Below are positions 22,231-34,892 of a stretch of DNA of 64,000 nucleotides, in pieces. The notes under the pieces are model-generated. The model had not been told where the DNA came from. It ran no database searches and was given only the letters and a program-made list of their open reading frames with translations. The position numbers were made by a program, and so were the translations under genes. Origin of the DNA: Bombyx mori (taxonomy: Eukaryota; Arthropoda; Insecta; Lepidoptera; Bombycidae); assembly GCF_030269925.1 (NCBI RefSeq), contig NC_085124.1, positions 10,106,001 to 10,170,000 of the forward strand, given 5' to 3'. Every line of letters begins with the position of its first letter. Position 1 is the stretch's first letter.

Positions 22231-23352
22231 AAAAACAAAAGTAGACACTATTAATTTTTGAAATTGCAAATATAACCGTACTTATTTGCGCATTTACTGT
22301 AGCCTTTCGTTTTTATTAATTGTATTGTTAGAATCGTACAAATTAAGTGTGAAGTCCGAAAATAATAAATATCATTCTAAATGAACGAAGCGAATTCGTG
22401 TATAAATATTAAAAGAGTTTATGGTAAGAGTAACAATAAATTGAATGCGTTTTAGCGTTCCGTCCCCTCAAGAACGGCAACAACGATTCGGAACAGAAGG
22501 TTCACTTTGTGTATCATTCATTTAATAACGCTTTTAATGACAGATTACTGCAAAATGATAATACAATTGTATAACCAAGTTAGCTCCAAAAAAAAATTTA
22601 GTATTCCATTTAATTCCCAATGCTTTTACGACAATCTTAACGCAAACTCTGGCCACTTTATTCATAAATCACGCGACATACTCGCGCGTCCATAATTCTA
22701 CAAAACAATTCTAAAAACTTTTACTATGTAATCGTAAATTCCACCTTAAGTCTATTTTATCCTCGACATTGCTTAGTTGTTTATTTTTGAAAATAAAATA
22801 TTTTAGATTATGAAATTTTGTTTGGTAAGTACGAAACATGCGACAAGTTGTTTAGTAACACAGCCTGGAGCCGCTGAGCAATAATTTTTACAATCATTAA
22901 GTAAGTCATTATAATAATAAACGTCATGGATATCATTCTGTAAGCTAATAATTAATACACTCAAAAACACAAATTTTTACGGGTTTATTTTTGAGCCTTC
23001 TGAAAAATCTATTTGTTGTGAACAATGACTCATTCAGAGTAATAGCGTAACGGTTGCCCAATAGGCTTTCTGCGAAATTATACAACAAAACTCCCCCTAA
23101 ATAAATGTGAATAGTTATTACATCAATAAAATAAAAAGTAATTGCATAGAAAAAGAAACAATGGATCTAAAATAAAGAGTATTCGAATAATAAAATTGCA
23201 TTGGGTTTCGACATTTAAAATTATTTATTATAGTAATGTACCCGACATTAAGAAAATTTAAAAAAATGTGTTTTTGTCTGTGGTTTCGAAAGAATATATT
23301 CAGAAGTTTTTTTATAGGTCCTTCCCTGATTAACTGTTTCTAATTTTATAAA
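22231..23352. other. Unique AT-rich DNA
   Basis: Nothing recognised. Confidence 0.5.
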
Positions 23353-23772
23353 TCTATATATTAATACGTGAAGCAAAAACTTTGTATCCCTTTTTACGAA
23401 AATTGCGCGGACGTAGGAGTATGAAATTTTCCACACTTATAGAGAATATAGAGAAGAAGTGCACAATGCTAATTTTTTTTTAAAAGGATGCATGAAAGAT
23501 ACATTATATCAATAAAGAAATCATTCCACACACTACATACCATGTATTTGACGCACACACGCATGCATACTACATATTTATTGTCAAGCTTTCGTTCTTG
23601 ACGTCTGTTGTCAAATTGAGAATAGATTAAACATCGTTTGTCTTTGTTAATATTTTTAGTGTAGTTTTGGCGAAATTTGTGATTATAAAAGTATAAAATA
23701 CAATCATAATAGTGTATAAACTTACAATTCCAATTAATTTTAGTCGAATTTCGACTACTGCTGGCCCTCTAG
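23353..23772 (+). mobile_element. Helitron B, complete copy
   Basis: Begins TCTATATATTAATACGTG after A and ends CCCTCTAG before T. The 17-nt near-perfect palindrome TAGTCGAATTTCGACTA (23741-23757) lies 15 nt before the end, as expected for Helitron termini. No coding capacity. Confidence 0.9.
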
Positions 23773-24924
23773 TACCTATAAACATCTCATGAGACATAAC
23801 ATATGATGTCTACTTAACAGTTTAGTTAGTAGTAAAAGTAGTTGCAAAATTTTACTATTGTAAACTCACATAATTTGGTGAACAAAAAGAAGGTACTATT
23901 CAGAAAGAGGCAGAACCAAAATATTTCAGATACGTTTAAGAATAAAGAGGTTTTCGATGCTATTGTTTCCACGACTAATAGTAATGACGTTATGCCACAT
24001 ATAACCACCGACGTACCTTTATTATACTTAAAGAATCAACGAGCAACGAGGTACTAATTTAACTAATTTTGATTGATGAGACAAAAAAAGAATAAGGTCA
24101 CCATACACAAAGGCAATGAACAACATGATTCATATAATGCAGAGTGGTTTTAAAGTAATTGAAACTTCCTTCCATTGCGGAATGTTAACGATACGCCGTC
24201 GCCACTCGCATCGAGTGTGACATGTTCTTTATAAAAATATTCCCGTAGCGAATTTAATAACACGCAAAGACAGAAACACGGTGCAATTATTTTTAGTTTT
24301 TCTTATACAGTACCTATTTTGTTCGAAATTATCCCGCAAAAATTTAATTTTCTCGTTTTGTTTTTGTTTGTTTATTTTTTCTATATCACTGGATACAGTA
24401 AACGAGTAAAAGTCTGTCACAGCCTTCAGACGAAAATACCCGACTGCTTTGCTGCAGAAACATACAGGATTTACATCCTTGTATGAACACCCCACAACCT
24501 AACAGTCAACTATGACTTAAATATGTTAAAAACAGGGTCATTTCTTTACTACATACCTTGGGAGCAATTAAGAAGAAAACCGCAAGATAATTGCAATGAC
24601 GAAGTACTGTAATCTCGAATTAAAAATATCCTAACGACTGACACAATATGTATGTAAAAAAATCGAGATAAGAAGTATGACTTAACTCCATTAGAAAAGG
24701 GTTCAAAATGGAAAAAAAATATAAAAAAATAGTTCGCAAATACAATAAGCATCCCAATATTTCGGATTACCTTGCCGTATTTATAATGAGCTCTCACATT
24801 AATTTCACCCGGATGAAAATAAACGAGACAGATCCAGCCACACAACTTGGTATTTGAAACTGTATGAAAACAATTATATTCATTTTCTCTTTTTATATTT
24901 TATATCCATAATTAGTAGAATTCA
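23773..24924. other. Unique AT-rich DNA with a possible Bm1 trace
   Basis: A diverged Bm1-like minus-strand piece may exist at 24396-24500 (CGACTGCTTTGCTGCAGAAA). Small ORFs at 23826-24057 and 24229-24845 have no recognisable motif. Confidence 0.35.
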
Positions 24925-25299
24925 TACCCGACCGATCCGACCCGACATAGACCGAATGGTAAACAGTTGACGTCGCCCAAAACACGTCATTACGGATCCT
25001 CCCGATCCATTAACGGTGATTTTAGGTACCACAAACACCAGTCACTGTCCTCGTCGAACCCGTCGCTTGCGACGAAGGGCTCGACGAGCGAATTAACCCA
25101 CAGACACAGACCACTGCGTTTCTCGCCGGATCTTCTCAGTGGATCGCGTTTCCGATCCGGTCGTAGATTCTGCGAAGCACTGCTCTTGCTAGGGCCAGTG
25201 TTAGCATCACTCCGGTTTGAGCCCCTTGAGCTCACCTTCTAGTTAAGGTTACGCTGAAATAGCCTCTAAAGGCTATCAGCTTAGGTAGGGGAAAAAAAA
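24925..25299 (+). mobile_element. Family X LINE-like 3' region
   Basis: A GC-richer block ending TAGCCTCTAAAGGCTATCAG, TTAGGTAGGGG and an A run. The hairpin TAGCCT-CTAA-AGGCTA sits just before the tail. Shares CTAGGGCCAGTGTTAGCA in reverse with the copies at 26290 and 29125. Overlapping sense and antisense ORFs of 91 and 81 codons are repeat-derived and do not match a known protein. Confidence 0.7.
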
Positions 25300-26150
25300 G
25301 TAGAATACTGTGTTGAATTTCAAAGATTTTCGGTCATGTTTATTCTTTATAACATTTGTAACTAAAGTAGATTGGGTTGGTTCCTTTTTCGATAACTACG
25401 TTCGTATCATGGTGTCAGCAACGTAAATAGTGTTCGAAAATACAGTATATCTCTTAATCGATGTGCATGTTACACGTACGTTGAGTTCATTGACTTTAAC
25501 ACTTGCATTTTATAAGCGTAACTTACGATCCTTTTGGGGTCATATACGACCGGCTAGTCTGTATACAACAGAAGTAAGGGCCACGACGATATCAAATTAA
25601 TATCCTATGGCCTAACATATTTTGATATGTGCAATTTTTTATCCGGTAAACAATGCATTCCCCTACACATATTTTTGTGTATTTTAATATTAATCCTATT
25701 CTATGTACTGTATAAACGCACAGATGTAAGTAAGATAGAGTAATAGAAGAGTATTACATGCATTAATAAAATAAAAAAATGATAAATAATAGTCATGCCA
25801 AAGTGCAAATTAAGTATATACAGTATTCATCAAAGCCAAATTAATCATCACGATGATTTAAATCTCTTTTTTACTATTGTAAATCCATTATAACTAACCT
25901 GAGTATAAGTTCACTAGTCTGTAATGATTGTTCAGTGATTGACTGACATGTATGGGAAAGTGATGATTTTGATTGATTTAATATGTGAAAGTGAAGATCG
26001 TGTAAAGATATCGTGAGAATCGCAAAACCACGCAAACGTGCAACAATAAGTTTTACCGTCGAAATTTATGATTCGTAATTCTAAGGTGTTTTTGATAATT
26101 CCTACAAAAACGGAATAGTTTGATTTGATATTCAATAAAGAAGTGTAACA
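25300..26150. other. Unique AT-rich DNA
   Basis: Nothing recognised. Confidence 0.5.
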
Positions 26151-26227
26151 ATTTTTTTTTTTTCGCGCAATGGTTCAACGAACTCATGGCCCACGTTCTA
26201 TACTGTTTTCTATTCTATTCTATTCTT
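26151..26227 (-). repeat. Bm1 3' tip and (TATTC)n run
   Basis: Poly(T) and a degraded GGTTCAACGAACTCATGGCCC match the last part of Bm1 on the minus strand. It is followed at 26208-26227 by four TATTC-like pentamers. Confidence 0.5.
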
Positions 26228-26289
26228 CAAGTGCTGGATAAAATGTCCCAAAGATAATTATTACAACCAGTGGATGGGCCTATCAACCA

Positions 26290-26393
26290 GTGAGAATTGC
26301 TAACACTGGCCCTAGCAAGAGCAATATTTCGCAGTATCTACCAAAGGATCAGAATCGCGACCCACTGAAAAGATACTCACTGGGTTGTGTCTA
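26290..26393 (-). mobile_element. Family X fragment
   Basis: TGCTAACACTGGCCCTAGCA, CGCGACCCACTGAAAAGAT and a final CTGGGTTGTGTCT follow the same order as in the reverse complement of 25085-25215. The hairpin and poly(A) end are missing. Confidence 0.65.
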
Positions 26394-26860
26394 TAAGATG
26401 TTTAACAACGCTAGAAGCTACAAAGAACTTTCCATTCGAGTTTCACAAACGAAGCAAATAACATTAAAAATATTTTATTTCAATTGAAAAATGATATAAA
26501 ACAAAATCGAACACTCCATTAATCAAGATAATTCAATCTATAATTCTATAATAGTGGAAAACGACAATAGTTTTTTTAACTTATAACGCTATTGGGTACT
26601 ATTAGATCGAGCGTGATTCAGAGTGCTATAAAGAATTAAAGTTCTCGTAAGGCTCCGCAGTTTGAATTACGTCGTGAAAGTAAAAATAGTGTTAAGATAT
26701 CGTGAGAATAATTAAATTACATAAACGTTATAACGCATTTATTATTTTATTGCACGCTATTTCGGATTGGCTGATATACAGCCGTAGAGCTGTTTCCTTT
26801 GATTATTAAAGCTATTTTAAAAGAAAGAATATCGAATTTAGTGTACCTATTTCATCATCA

Positions 26861-27332
26861 TCAGCCTATAGCAGTCCACTGCTGGACATAGGCCTCTCCA
26901 ATTGTTCGCCACTGAGCACAATCCTCGGCTTCTCTCATCCAGTTCCTGCCAGCCACTCTGCACAGATCGTCACTCCACCGAGCCTGAGGGCGTCCTGCAC
27001 TGCGTTTTCCAGTTCGCGGTCTCCACTCAAGAACGCGTTTACCCCAACGGTTATCGGTTGTCCTGCTAATATGGCCAGCCCATTGCCACTTCAGCTTACT
27101 AATTCGCTGTGCTATATCTATAACTGTGCTATGTTCTCTGTCGGATTACCTCGTTCCGGATTCGATCTTTCATAGAAACTCCAAGCATAGCCCCTCCATA
27201 GGTCGCTGAGCAACTTTAAACTTGTGGACCAGCCCAACCGTGGGTGTCCACGTTTCCGCTCCATATGTCATGACAGGTAGGACGCACTGATTGAAGACTT
27301 TCGTCTTCAATTGTATTCTGTACCTTTGTTAC
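26861..27332 (-). mobile_element. RTE-type LINE, ORF C-terminus
   Basis: Read on the minus strand the codons give FNQCVLPVMTYGAETWT, then KLKWQWAGHISRTTDNRWG, RVLEWRPRTGKRSAGRPQAR, WSDDLCRVAGRNWMREAED and EAYVQQWTAIG before TGA (26861-26863). This is the characteristic end of moth RTE LINE ORF2. A (TGA)n-like TGATGATGATGA follows the stop, typical of RTE 3' ends. Two frameshifts, in the MERAMLG region and after RQRT, kill the frame. Only the C-terminal part is present: a 5'-truncated insertion. Confidence 0.85.
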
Positions 27333-27542
27333 AGTATATTTTGCTAATACTTACCTAATTTTGAAAAGAGATTTTTTTTTGATAATTGTTAGTATAAATA
27401 ATACGAGCCCTATATAATCTACTATATAATGTATGGCTTAGAACAAAAAAAGCTCATTAGAATTAAGGATTTATGTGATTATGTTGTTACTTTATCCAAA
27501 CGGGGCAGAAATCAACTTTCAGAAATTTTTTGTTGCCTTTTT

Positions 27543-27625
27543 GGCAGACATAATGACCCACCTGATGGTAAGTAATTATTGTCGCTCATGGACATCAGCA
27601 ACGCCGGCCACTGCCAAGTCTGAGT
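27543..27625 (-). mobile_element. Short tail repeat, old copy
   Basis: GGCAGACATAATGACCCACC, TGATGGTAAG, GTCGCTCATGGACATCAGCA and CACTGCC match the GTAGGCAG family with many changes. Confidence 0.6.
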
Positions 27626-28273
27626 AGTTTCAACGCGTTTCACTAGTACTATGTAAAAGTACACTTGTGAAAGCAGAACAGGAAATAGGAAATAAAAAAG
27701 TGTCTTTGTTATTTTAGTGATTGATCGTGAGACTTAATCGCGAACTGTTCAACTCGTGATATAGTAGAATATTTACTTTAATAGGGTATTATGAGAGACG
27801 ATTCCTTAGTTTTAGAAGAAACCCTATTTTATGCATCCGATAAAGAGAATTACTAAGCCGGTCCTTAAACGCCAGCTCAAAAATTATACTTTTATCTATA
27901 CTCAATAAATAAATAAAACATTTTGTGTATAATTGAAATACAATAATTTATACATCATTTTGTAAATATTTTGCTGTGTTTATTTTTGATGCACGGGAAA
28001 CGTATGTACTTGAAGAATCTGTTTCGTAATTTTCAAATAAGTAACATACTGTTGAAATCTCCACTACAGAATTTACTACAGCTCCAGATATAACTGTTAC
28101 CGTGTAACAGATTCTTAAATTAAGTCCTCTCCTTGGTTTTTCAGTAGTAGTGTGACATGTCCATATTCAAGCGAACTGTGAAAATAATTCATCCAGTAGC
28201 TTACTTTCATTCCAAGCTCTGCTAATGTCCAAACAGCGGGCGACAATGAACAAACTAATCTGCCGTCGATAGC
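27626..28273. other. Unique DNA
   Basis: Nothing recognised. Confidence 0.5.
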
Positions 28274-28519
28274 ATTTTTTTTTTAATGGTTAGATGGATG
28301 GACGAGCTCACAGCCCACCTGGTGTTAAGTGGTTACTGGAGCCCATAGACATCTACAACGTAAATGCGCCACCCACCTCGAGATATAAGTTCTAAAATCT
28401 CAGTATAGTTACAACGGCTACCCCACCCTTCGAACCGAAACGCATTACTGCTTCACGGCGGAAATAGGCGGGGTGGTGGTACCTACCCGTGCGGACTCCC
28501 AAGAGGTCCTACCACCAGT
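28274..28519 (-). mobile_element. Bm1 SINE, young headless copy
   Basis: Poly(T) and a well conserved body ending at CCACCAGT. No head or linker. Confidence 0.9.
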
Positions 28520-29124
28520 GATATTCAAAAGCATTCAAAAAGTTTAGAACCGTTAATGGCATCTGAAACATCCATAGTATGTGTACAAATCAAAAAGTAA
28601 TGTAACAAAAATCTACAATCACAAAGAAAACAATAAAAATAGACAAAAGCATGCGAACGTAAACAATAACAGTTTCTCTAAACAGAATGCGTGTATTCGC
28701 AACAGGCAAGCCGGATGTCTGTAAGTCAGCTTTATTTGGAAATTCACTAGAGACTCAATTCTGAGGGTATTACTGCCTGAATTCAGGCCAAATGCGTTGT
28801 GAGTAAAATGGATTTTATAGCCTACTTCACGAATAAACCCTTTTTTTATTGTCTACTTGTTGAACAGATGTGAAGTTTTGTTTATTTTTCCACAAGTATT
28901 TTGACAGTAGTTCACACGTTTAGCGTAATATGTTTTATTATTGCCTACAGACGAATCAGTGTTCTTAAAACATTCTCGCTACAAGATCCAACGTCCAGTT
29001 CGGGTACTGGTATCGAGTAATTGATTTAAGCTATGCTAAATTTGACTATACCGTAAAAAAAAACGTAATATTGTATTATTCGTAAAACTCAATCCATCGA
29101 ATTCAATTTTGGTTTATATTTTAA
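28520..29124. other. Unique DNA
   Basis: Nothing recognised. Confidence 0.5.
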
Positions 29125-29316
29125 TTTTTTTTCCTACCTATTCTGATAGCCTTGAGAGGCTATATCAGCTTCACCTTGACGTGTAGATGAGCTCACGGGA
29201 CTGAAACCGGGTGTGTTGCTAGCACTGGCCCTAGCAAGAGCAGTGCTTCGCAGAATCTACCACCGGATCGGAATCGCGACCCACTGAGAAGATCCGGCGA
29301 GAAATTCAGTGGGCTA
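29125..29316 (-). mobile_element. Family X LINE-like 3' tail
   Basis: Poly(T), TCCTACCTATTCTGATAGCC, the hairpin, GATGAGCTCACGGGACTG, CTAGCACTGGCCCTAGCAAG and GACCCACTGAGAAGATCC. It ends abruptly at AGTGGGCT, so the insertion is 5'-truncated. Orientation follows the poly(A). Confidence 0.75.
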
Positions 29317-29664
29317 ATCTATCTTACATTTTAACAACGAAATGTACAGAATGGCTGCTATAAAAACTAAAAAAAGAACGTGCGTAAAATAGTACTGTTT
29401 TCAATCTAAATACTATTTATTGAGATTTGAGTTCATTGACTTCACAATGTCGATTCGAATCAGAACGGATTTTCTAGCAATAGAGATTAAATTAAAAATT
29501 TCGAGAGTCAATTTCGTTATTGAAAAAATTTAAAAACGTTCAGTGTTCCAAAAAAAAAAAAACAGTTTCAAGACTATCTCTAACAATCTATGTACGTAAT
29601 CGATTTGTTCTTGATTCAATTTTAATTTTAAACTCTTCAAACTTTTATTATTAAGCAATCATCA

Positions 29665-29926
29665 TCAGCCTGTATCTCTCCACTGCTGGATGTAGGCCTC
29701 TCCCATAGTCCGCCACAATGAACGATCCTCCGCCTTCCGCATCCAATCTCTCCCAGCATATCGCTGCAAGTCATCGGTCTAACGGGCAGAGGGACGCCCA
29801 ACGCTGCGCTTATCGGTACGCGGTCTCCAGTCCAGAACACGCCTGCTCCATCGGCCATCGGTTCTGCGACACGTGTGTCCGGCCCATTGCCACTTCAGCT
29901 TGCTAATCTATAGGGCTATGTCGGTT
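29665..29926 (-). mobile_element. RTE-type LINE, ORF C-terminus (second subfamily)
   Basis: Minus-strand reading gives KLKWQWAGHTCRRTDGRWS, VLDWRPRTDKRSVGRPSAR, a stop where Trp is expected, TDDLQRYAGRDWMRKAEDR and EAYIQQWRDTG before TGA (29665-29667), then TGATGATGA. A second in-frame stop precedes ISKLKW. It is a dead, 5'-truncated copy clearly different in sequence from the one at 26861. Confidence 0.85.
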
Positions 29927-30417
29927 AATTTACGGTTATTAAACAAACACGTGTATAAATAATACTTTAATTTATTATTGACCATCATATTGTACTGAAA
30001 CCAGTACTCCAACATTAGTCATACAATTAACCGTACAGTCGTAAATAAAATTAGCGTAGAATCCAAATTCCCTTTGACTACATTTGTCCCCCGTGTTGTT
30101 CGTTACAATGAAAGACAACAACAAAGCTTTTTTTCTATCGATTAATGAAGCAACAAAGAAATGAATCATTAATTCATGTTAAGGAATGAACAACAAAAAC
30201 ATTTTAGCTCCCTCCGGTGGACGTTGAATCTTAATGCGTTAATCTGAATTTCAATGGCGGGAGTAGTCGTGTCTCCGATAAACGATTCAATGATTACATA
30301 GTTAGAATTCTTAATTGTTTGATCAGTAAATCTAGTAAATATACTTAATGATGGATCATTCAGAAAACGAACGGAAAACAGTAACTGTAGATTTAAATTC
30401 TCAAAACATTTTAACTA
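29927..30417. other. Unique DNA
   Basis: Nothing recognised. Confidence 0.5.
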
Positions 30418-30685
30418 GTAGGTAGGCTGTATTGTGCTATCTATTTCTGCCGTACAAAATAATGGTGTGAGAATGGCGTGAATTGAGACTTCGGCTGAGG
30501 CTAAGGCTGTATTGTGCTATCTATTTCTGCCGTACAAAATAATGGTGTGAGACTGCCGTGAATTGAGACTTCGGCCTCATGTCTCAATGTGAGTAGCGCC
30601 ATTCCGTTATGATGTCTATGGACTCCGATAGCCACTTAACACCAGATGGCCCATGAGATCGTTCACCCATCGAAGCAATTAAAAG
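30418..30685 (+). mobile_element. Old Bm1 SINE with an 80-bp internal tandem duplication
   Basis: CTATCTATTTCTGCCGTACA occurs twice with an 80-bp period (30425-30504 and 30505-30584). The Bm1 3' half follows (CATGTCTCAATGTGAGTAGC, ATAGCCACTTAACACCAGAT, AAGCAATTAAAAG). The two units differ at only a few positions although the SINE itself is old, so the duplication is later. Confidence 0.8.
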
Positions 30686-31807
30686 AACTAAGATACAACT
30701 CGTAGTTACGGTGTAAACTGTATATAATTATGCGGGGTGTAATTAACCCAACACTAAATGCGCTTGGAATTAAAACTGTACACAATTTACAAACCACAAA
30801 ACAAAATGAAAACGAGTTAAGGATTTTGCTTCAACTATAGAAATGGTATGCAAGAAAAAAACGTTAACCGAAATCGCGAACCCCTGGCTTAGTCACGTTC
30901 GAAAAAGGCATTTTAATAATAGTAGGCGACATCGTTCGCACAATGGTAGGCCCGTACGATATTCCGTTTCAATACAAAAGCCTTGGGAAGCCACTCGATA
31001 TCCGTTCTAATAAAAACCGGATACGGCAGGATACACCCGGATGCGATCACCGCAGATCCACTCATGTTCACAATACTTTTTGTTCGATAGTAAAAAAGAA
31101 CTCCCCTGAATTTTCGAGGCACACTCCGTCAAAACCGCAGTTTACCGATTACGGTTTCACTTCGACTTTTTTCTTATGATTTTTTTTAAGTATCATTGTG
31201 TGCGCCATATTTTGTTTTTGCTTGTCGCCTTTACAGTTATGAATCAACGTGACAAAATTAGCATTTCATGATTGCCTTTTTCTTGGTGCCGCTTTAAATA
31301 TTTGTTCTTATTTTTATTATTTACAATGGTACTTTTGCGTTCGCTTACAAATTATTAAAGCATTTATAATAACACATTAAATATGAAAGAAGTCTAACGT
31401 GTAGAAATGAAATATGAAGGATATCTGCTTCTCAAGTGGAACATATTCGTGGCCCAAAAACGGAATCCTTAAAATCTATACAAGAAATCAGATCCTTTTC
31501 AATGCGTATTTCCATACGTTGGTATGTTATTGAAGAGTACTCCTTAGAATTGCAAATAGGTCTCCGGGCGGGTCCTATTGAAATGTCAATTTGTTTTCTA
31601 TCGGGGTTGGTTTGTTTGGCTACCCCGAGACATATCACCGCACAATTGTATACATTGGCTTCGTATTGGCTAGATCAACCACTTTCGGTTTCATGACGTA
31701 ACGGTCTTTGCATAAAATTTTGCTGTTGACACCATTTAAGGCTCAAGTTTTTTTCCAAATTTTTTTTTTCGATGTAAAGTTTATTTCTCTTTAATAAACT
31801 CCGAGTA
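30686..31807. other. Unique DNA with ORFs open on both strands
   Basis: Two patches, 30913-31179 and 31432-31696, are open on both strands for 68-86 codons and are GC-richer than the flanks. No translation matches a family I know. They may be conserved non-coding DNA or chance. Confidence 0.3.
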
Positions 31808-31921
31808 TTTTTTTTTATTGCCGTGTAGGCAGAGGTGCATACGGCCCACCTGATGGTGAGTGGTTACCGTCGCTCATGGACGTCAGCAATGCCAGGGGCA
31901 GAGCCAAGCCGCTGCCTACCG
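31808..31921 (-). mobile_element. Short tail repeat (GTAGGCAG family)
   Basis: Poly(T), GTAGGCAGAGGTGCATACGG, GTGAGTGGTTACCGTCGC, CAGCAATGCCAGGGGCAGAG, CTGCCTACC. Inverted ends intact. Confidence 0.8.
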
Positions 31922-34130
31922 TGTTTGTTTCTATTATCATGAAATAAACTTCATTCACAAATCATAATTTAAATGTGTAGTACTTAGACTCTCGTCTGCA
32001 GTTCGAATCTTTTGTGTTTTGGTTTAATACGGACTTTCTTCACTCTCATTGTTCATTGAAAAGTGTGAATAAATAACGCACCATCAAAAGTGTATTTAGG
32101 TCCGATCTTAAATGAGTAATTCATTAAATTTATGACACATGAAATGAACTAACAGAATAACATGTTGTGTGCGTTACGCACGTTAGGTTGTAAAAGGAAA
32201 TATACGATCGTTGAGTGCATTAGTTCAGAGCAGAAAGTTCTATAACCCCGAACGAGTGAGAATCCCCGTGGAGTAGACTCGCCCCCTGCCGCTTAATTCC
32301 ACATTCCACTGCATACAGTCATGCTCAGTTATTCAGTCGAGTTCCTTCATAAAACTTATGAGTTTGTTTTATTAACTTGTTTATGCGCTGACGCTAATTG
32401 TGCCGCAGTCACAGGAATTTAGTAAGCCCTGACTCATCTTTAGATACTCTAAGCATTATTAGATTCATAATCCCAAAAAGGTTTACTTATTATAAATAAT
32501 AGTTTAAAAAAAACCTAAAAAACACGCTTTATATAAGATTCGACTAAAAGATAGAAAATAAATTTTAATAAATTTAAATTAAAAATAGTGTAAAAAATAT
32601 ATTTTATTGTAAAAAAAGCGTTATTTATTTTTCATTTTTTAGTTGAATTGAAATTTTTTTATATTTTTTTCAATATTTTTTTAAATATTGAATTGTCATC
32701 GTGTCTCGATAAATCTACAAAGTTTGAAATCAGGCCGTTTAAAGTGGGTCAAAATCGCGTCTAAAGGAGTCAGTTACAAACATACATACAAGTGTAGCTA
32801 ATATAAGGCGTGTAAAAATTACATTTTCTGTTCATATATTTACCGTACGTAGTCGGTAGGTAGTACGGAGTCGTTTATCTATGTCGCCATATTGCGATGT
32901 CGCTATTTTCACGGATTTTTTTGTAATCGATACAGTTCCATATTCCTAATAACCTACACAATTTTTTGGTATTTCTCTCGACAAAATATTTCATTTATAC
33001 CTAAAACATGTACATCTCATAGTCCAATAATCGTCAGCAAACGTGCTCTTAACGCGACGACAGCTCCGTAATCATCTGGTAAGCATTCGTTCGTAAAAGC
33101 AATATTTCTTGCGTACAATGTGAAAGTACGGCTTATTACGTCAGCAACTATTTGTCACGAGTGTGTACAGGAAAAGGGAATATTCGTTGGAAGAAGCCTT
33201 TCAAAGTTTTATTTATTTCGGGTCGACGCTATGAACTTTTCGAAGGCCATTTAGCGTTGCATGGAGCGACGTAAATGTTAACTTTCTTAGATAGATTTAT
33301 AGATACTTTTTGGTTGATTTTTTTTTAATATAAAATTTAAAAATAACAGAACCTCGATTAGCCGTTTCTAGACAGATTTTGTGCTGCAGATGATCTTAAG
33401 TTCTAAGAGTCCATAGATACGATAATGTAAAAGATATTGCACATCGCGAGATTCTTTGTTTGGAATAACATTTATACTGGCTCTAAAACTACAACTGATG
33501 AATTCCTTGCTGTGAAATATGCACATTTACAGAGTGACATTTTAAATAAATAGGCAAGTACGAGTAGTAGTAGTATTAAATATTTCTAAAAAGATTATTA
33601 AAGTAAGACGTCCTATTGTTTACTGTTCAAGTAGTGCAAGTGGCACAATGGTGTGGTGCAAGTGTAAGTGCAAGTGCAAGTGGTGCAAATCGTAGTGATG
33701 CGATTTTATGAGTTCAAAATCTGAATTATTTTTTCTTTTTTCTGCGTGTTGACGAGATACTTCTACGATGAAAGGGTGTTAATACGTAATAAAATCGAAG
33801 CCGTGAATCGAATTCATTTATTTGCAAATATACCGGAGTTGGGTGAACTTGTAATGAAGGCAATGACAACTGAGTATTTCTGTCGCGCAATGGCTCTATG
33901 GGCTCTGGCTTGAAATGTATGAGAATTTTCGACCACATCTCTTCGGCCCATTTAGACAATCAAAACCTCAAACTGAATACCTAGGATAAAGAAGCGCGCG
34001 CATAATCGTATTTTGTTATTTCACAGTTTAAAGCAAATCTTTACACGTGTTCCTTGGTCCGTTACAAATCCTTAAACAGGGTTGTGCTGTATACGAAAAC
34101 CTTTTAAATAGATTTGTTTTTGTAGCGATG
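31922..34130. other. 2.2 kb unique DNA
   Basis: No gene recognised. AT-rich low complexity lies at 32500-32700. Confidence 0.5.
33628..33690 (+). repeat. Imperfect GCAAGT minisatellite
   Basis: Repeated GTGCAAGT/GCAAGT units, roughly eight, with GTG spacers. Confidence 0.7.
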
Positions 34131-34277
34131 GAAAAATTGTTTCACCGCCTACCTGATGTTAAACAGGCACTGCAGCCCGTGGACATCATGGGGCGAATGA
34201 CGAATGAGATCTGTCCTTCAAATCGGAGTACATCACAGCTTCGCGGTAGAACAGATACAGTTCTACCACACCAGTAA
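34131..34277 (-). mobile_element. Bm1 SINE, old fragment
   Basis: CACCGCCTACCTGATGTTAA, GCAGCCCGTGGACATCAT, CAAATCGGAGTACATCAC and TACCACACCAGTAA follow Bm1 order on the minus strand with a deletion in the middle. Confidence 0.65.
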
Positions 34278-34892
34278 AACGCGATACATACATATTGTAT
34301 ACAGATCTGGTTTCAATTGGAATAGGATACATGTTTGAACAGAATAAATAAATATTCACTGTCTAAATTTCACTGAATTGCCTTAAACTCCTTTGTCTAA
34401 TTTTGGACATAAGTGTATTCAAATCTGAAAAATAATTAAGTTTCTAGAATCGCCTTGTTATAAAAATTATTTCAACCCTACACTCGCGAACGGATACACA
34501 CTGTTATGAAATCTTACATGTGCTTTGGTTATTACGCAACCGACTTATAAAATTACAATGGTCGCTCTCACATGTGTTAAGTCAGTTAATGAAAAACAAT
34601 AAAATATAATTAAACATTTGATCATGTCGCATGTCGGGAATTTACCGAATAGGACATGCTCTTCGTGAAGATTACGATTTTTGTTTAATAATGGGATTTT
34701 GATAGAAAACTTATTTTTCTGTTTTTATAGCATCGAAGTATTTTCGTACATAAGCTGTCAATAAAAGTAAACAATTAAGAAATTTGTAAGTCAATGTGCT
34801 TCACGTGCATAATTATGTAATAGACATTTTTATGTAATCGAAAAAATTATTTCAAATCACCCTACAAAGTAACTGTACTAGTACACTCTTTA

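Noticed and set aside
24967..25242. Sense and antisense ORFs of 91 and 81 codons
   Set aside because: Both lie in a family X repeat; no protein match is recognisable.
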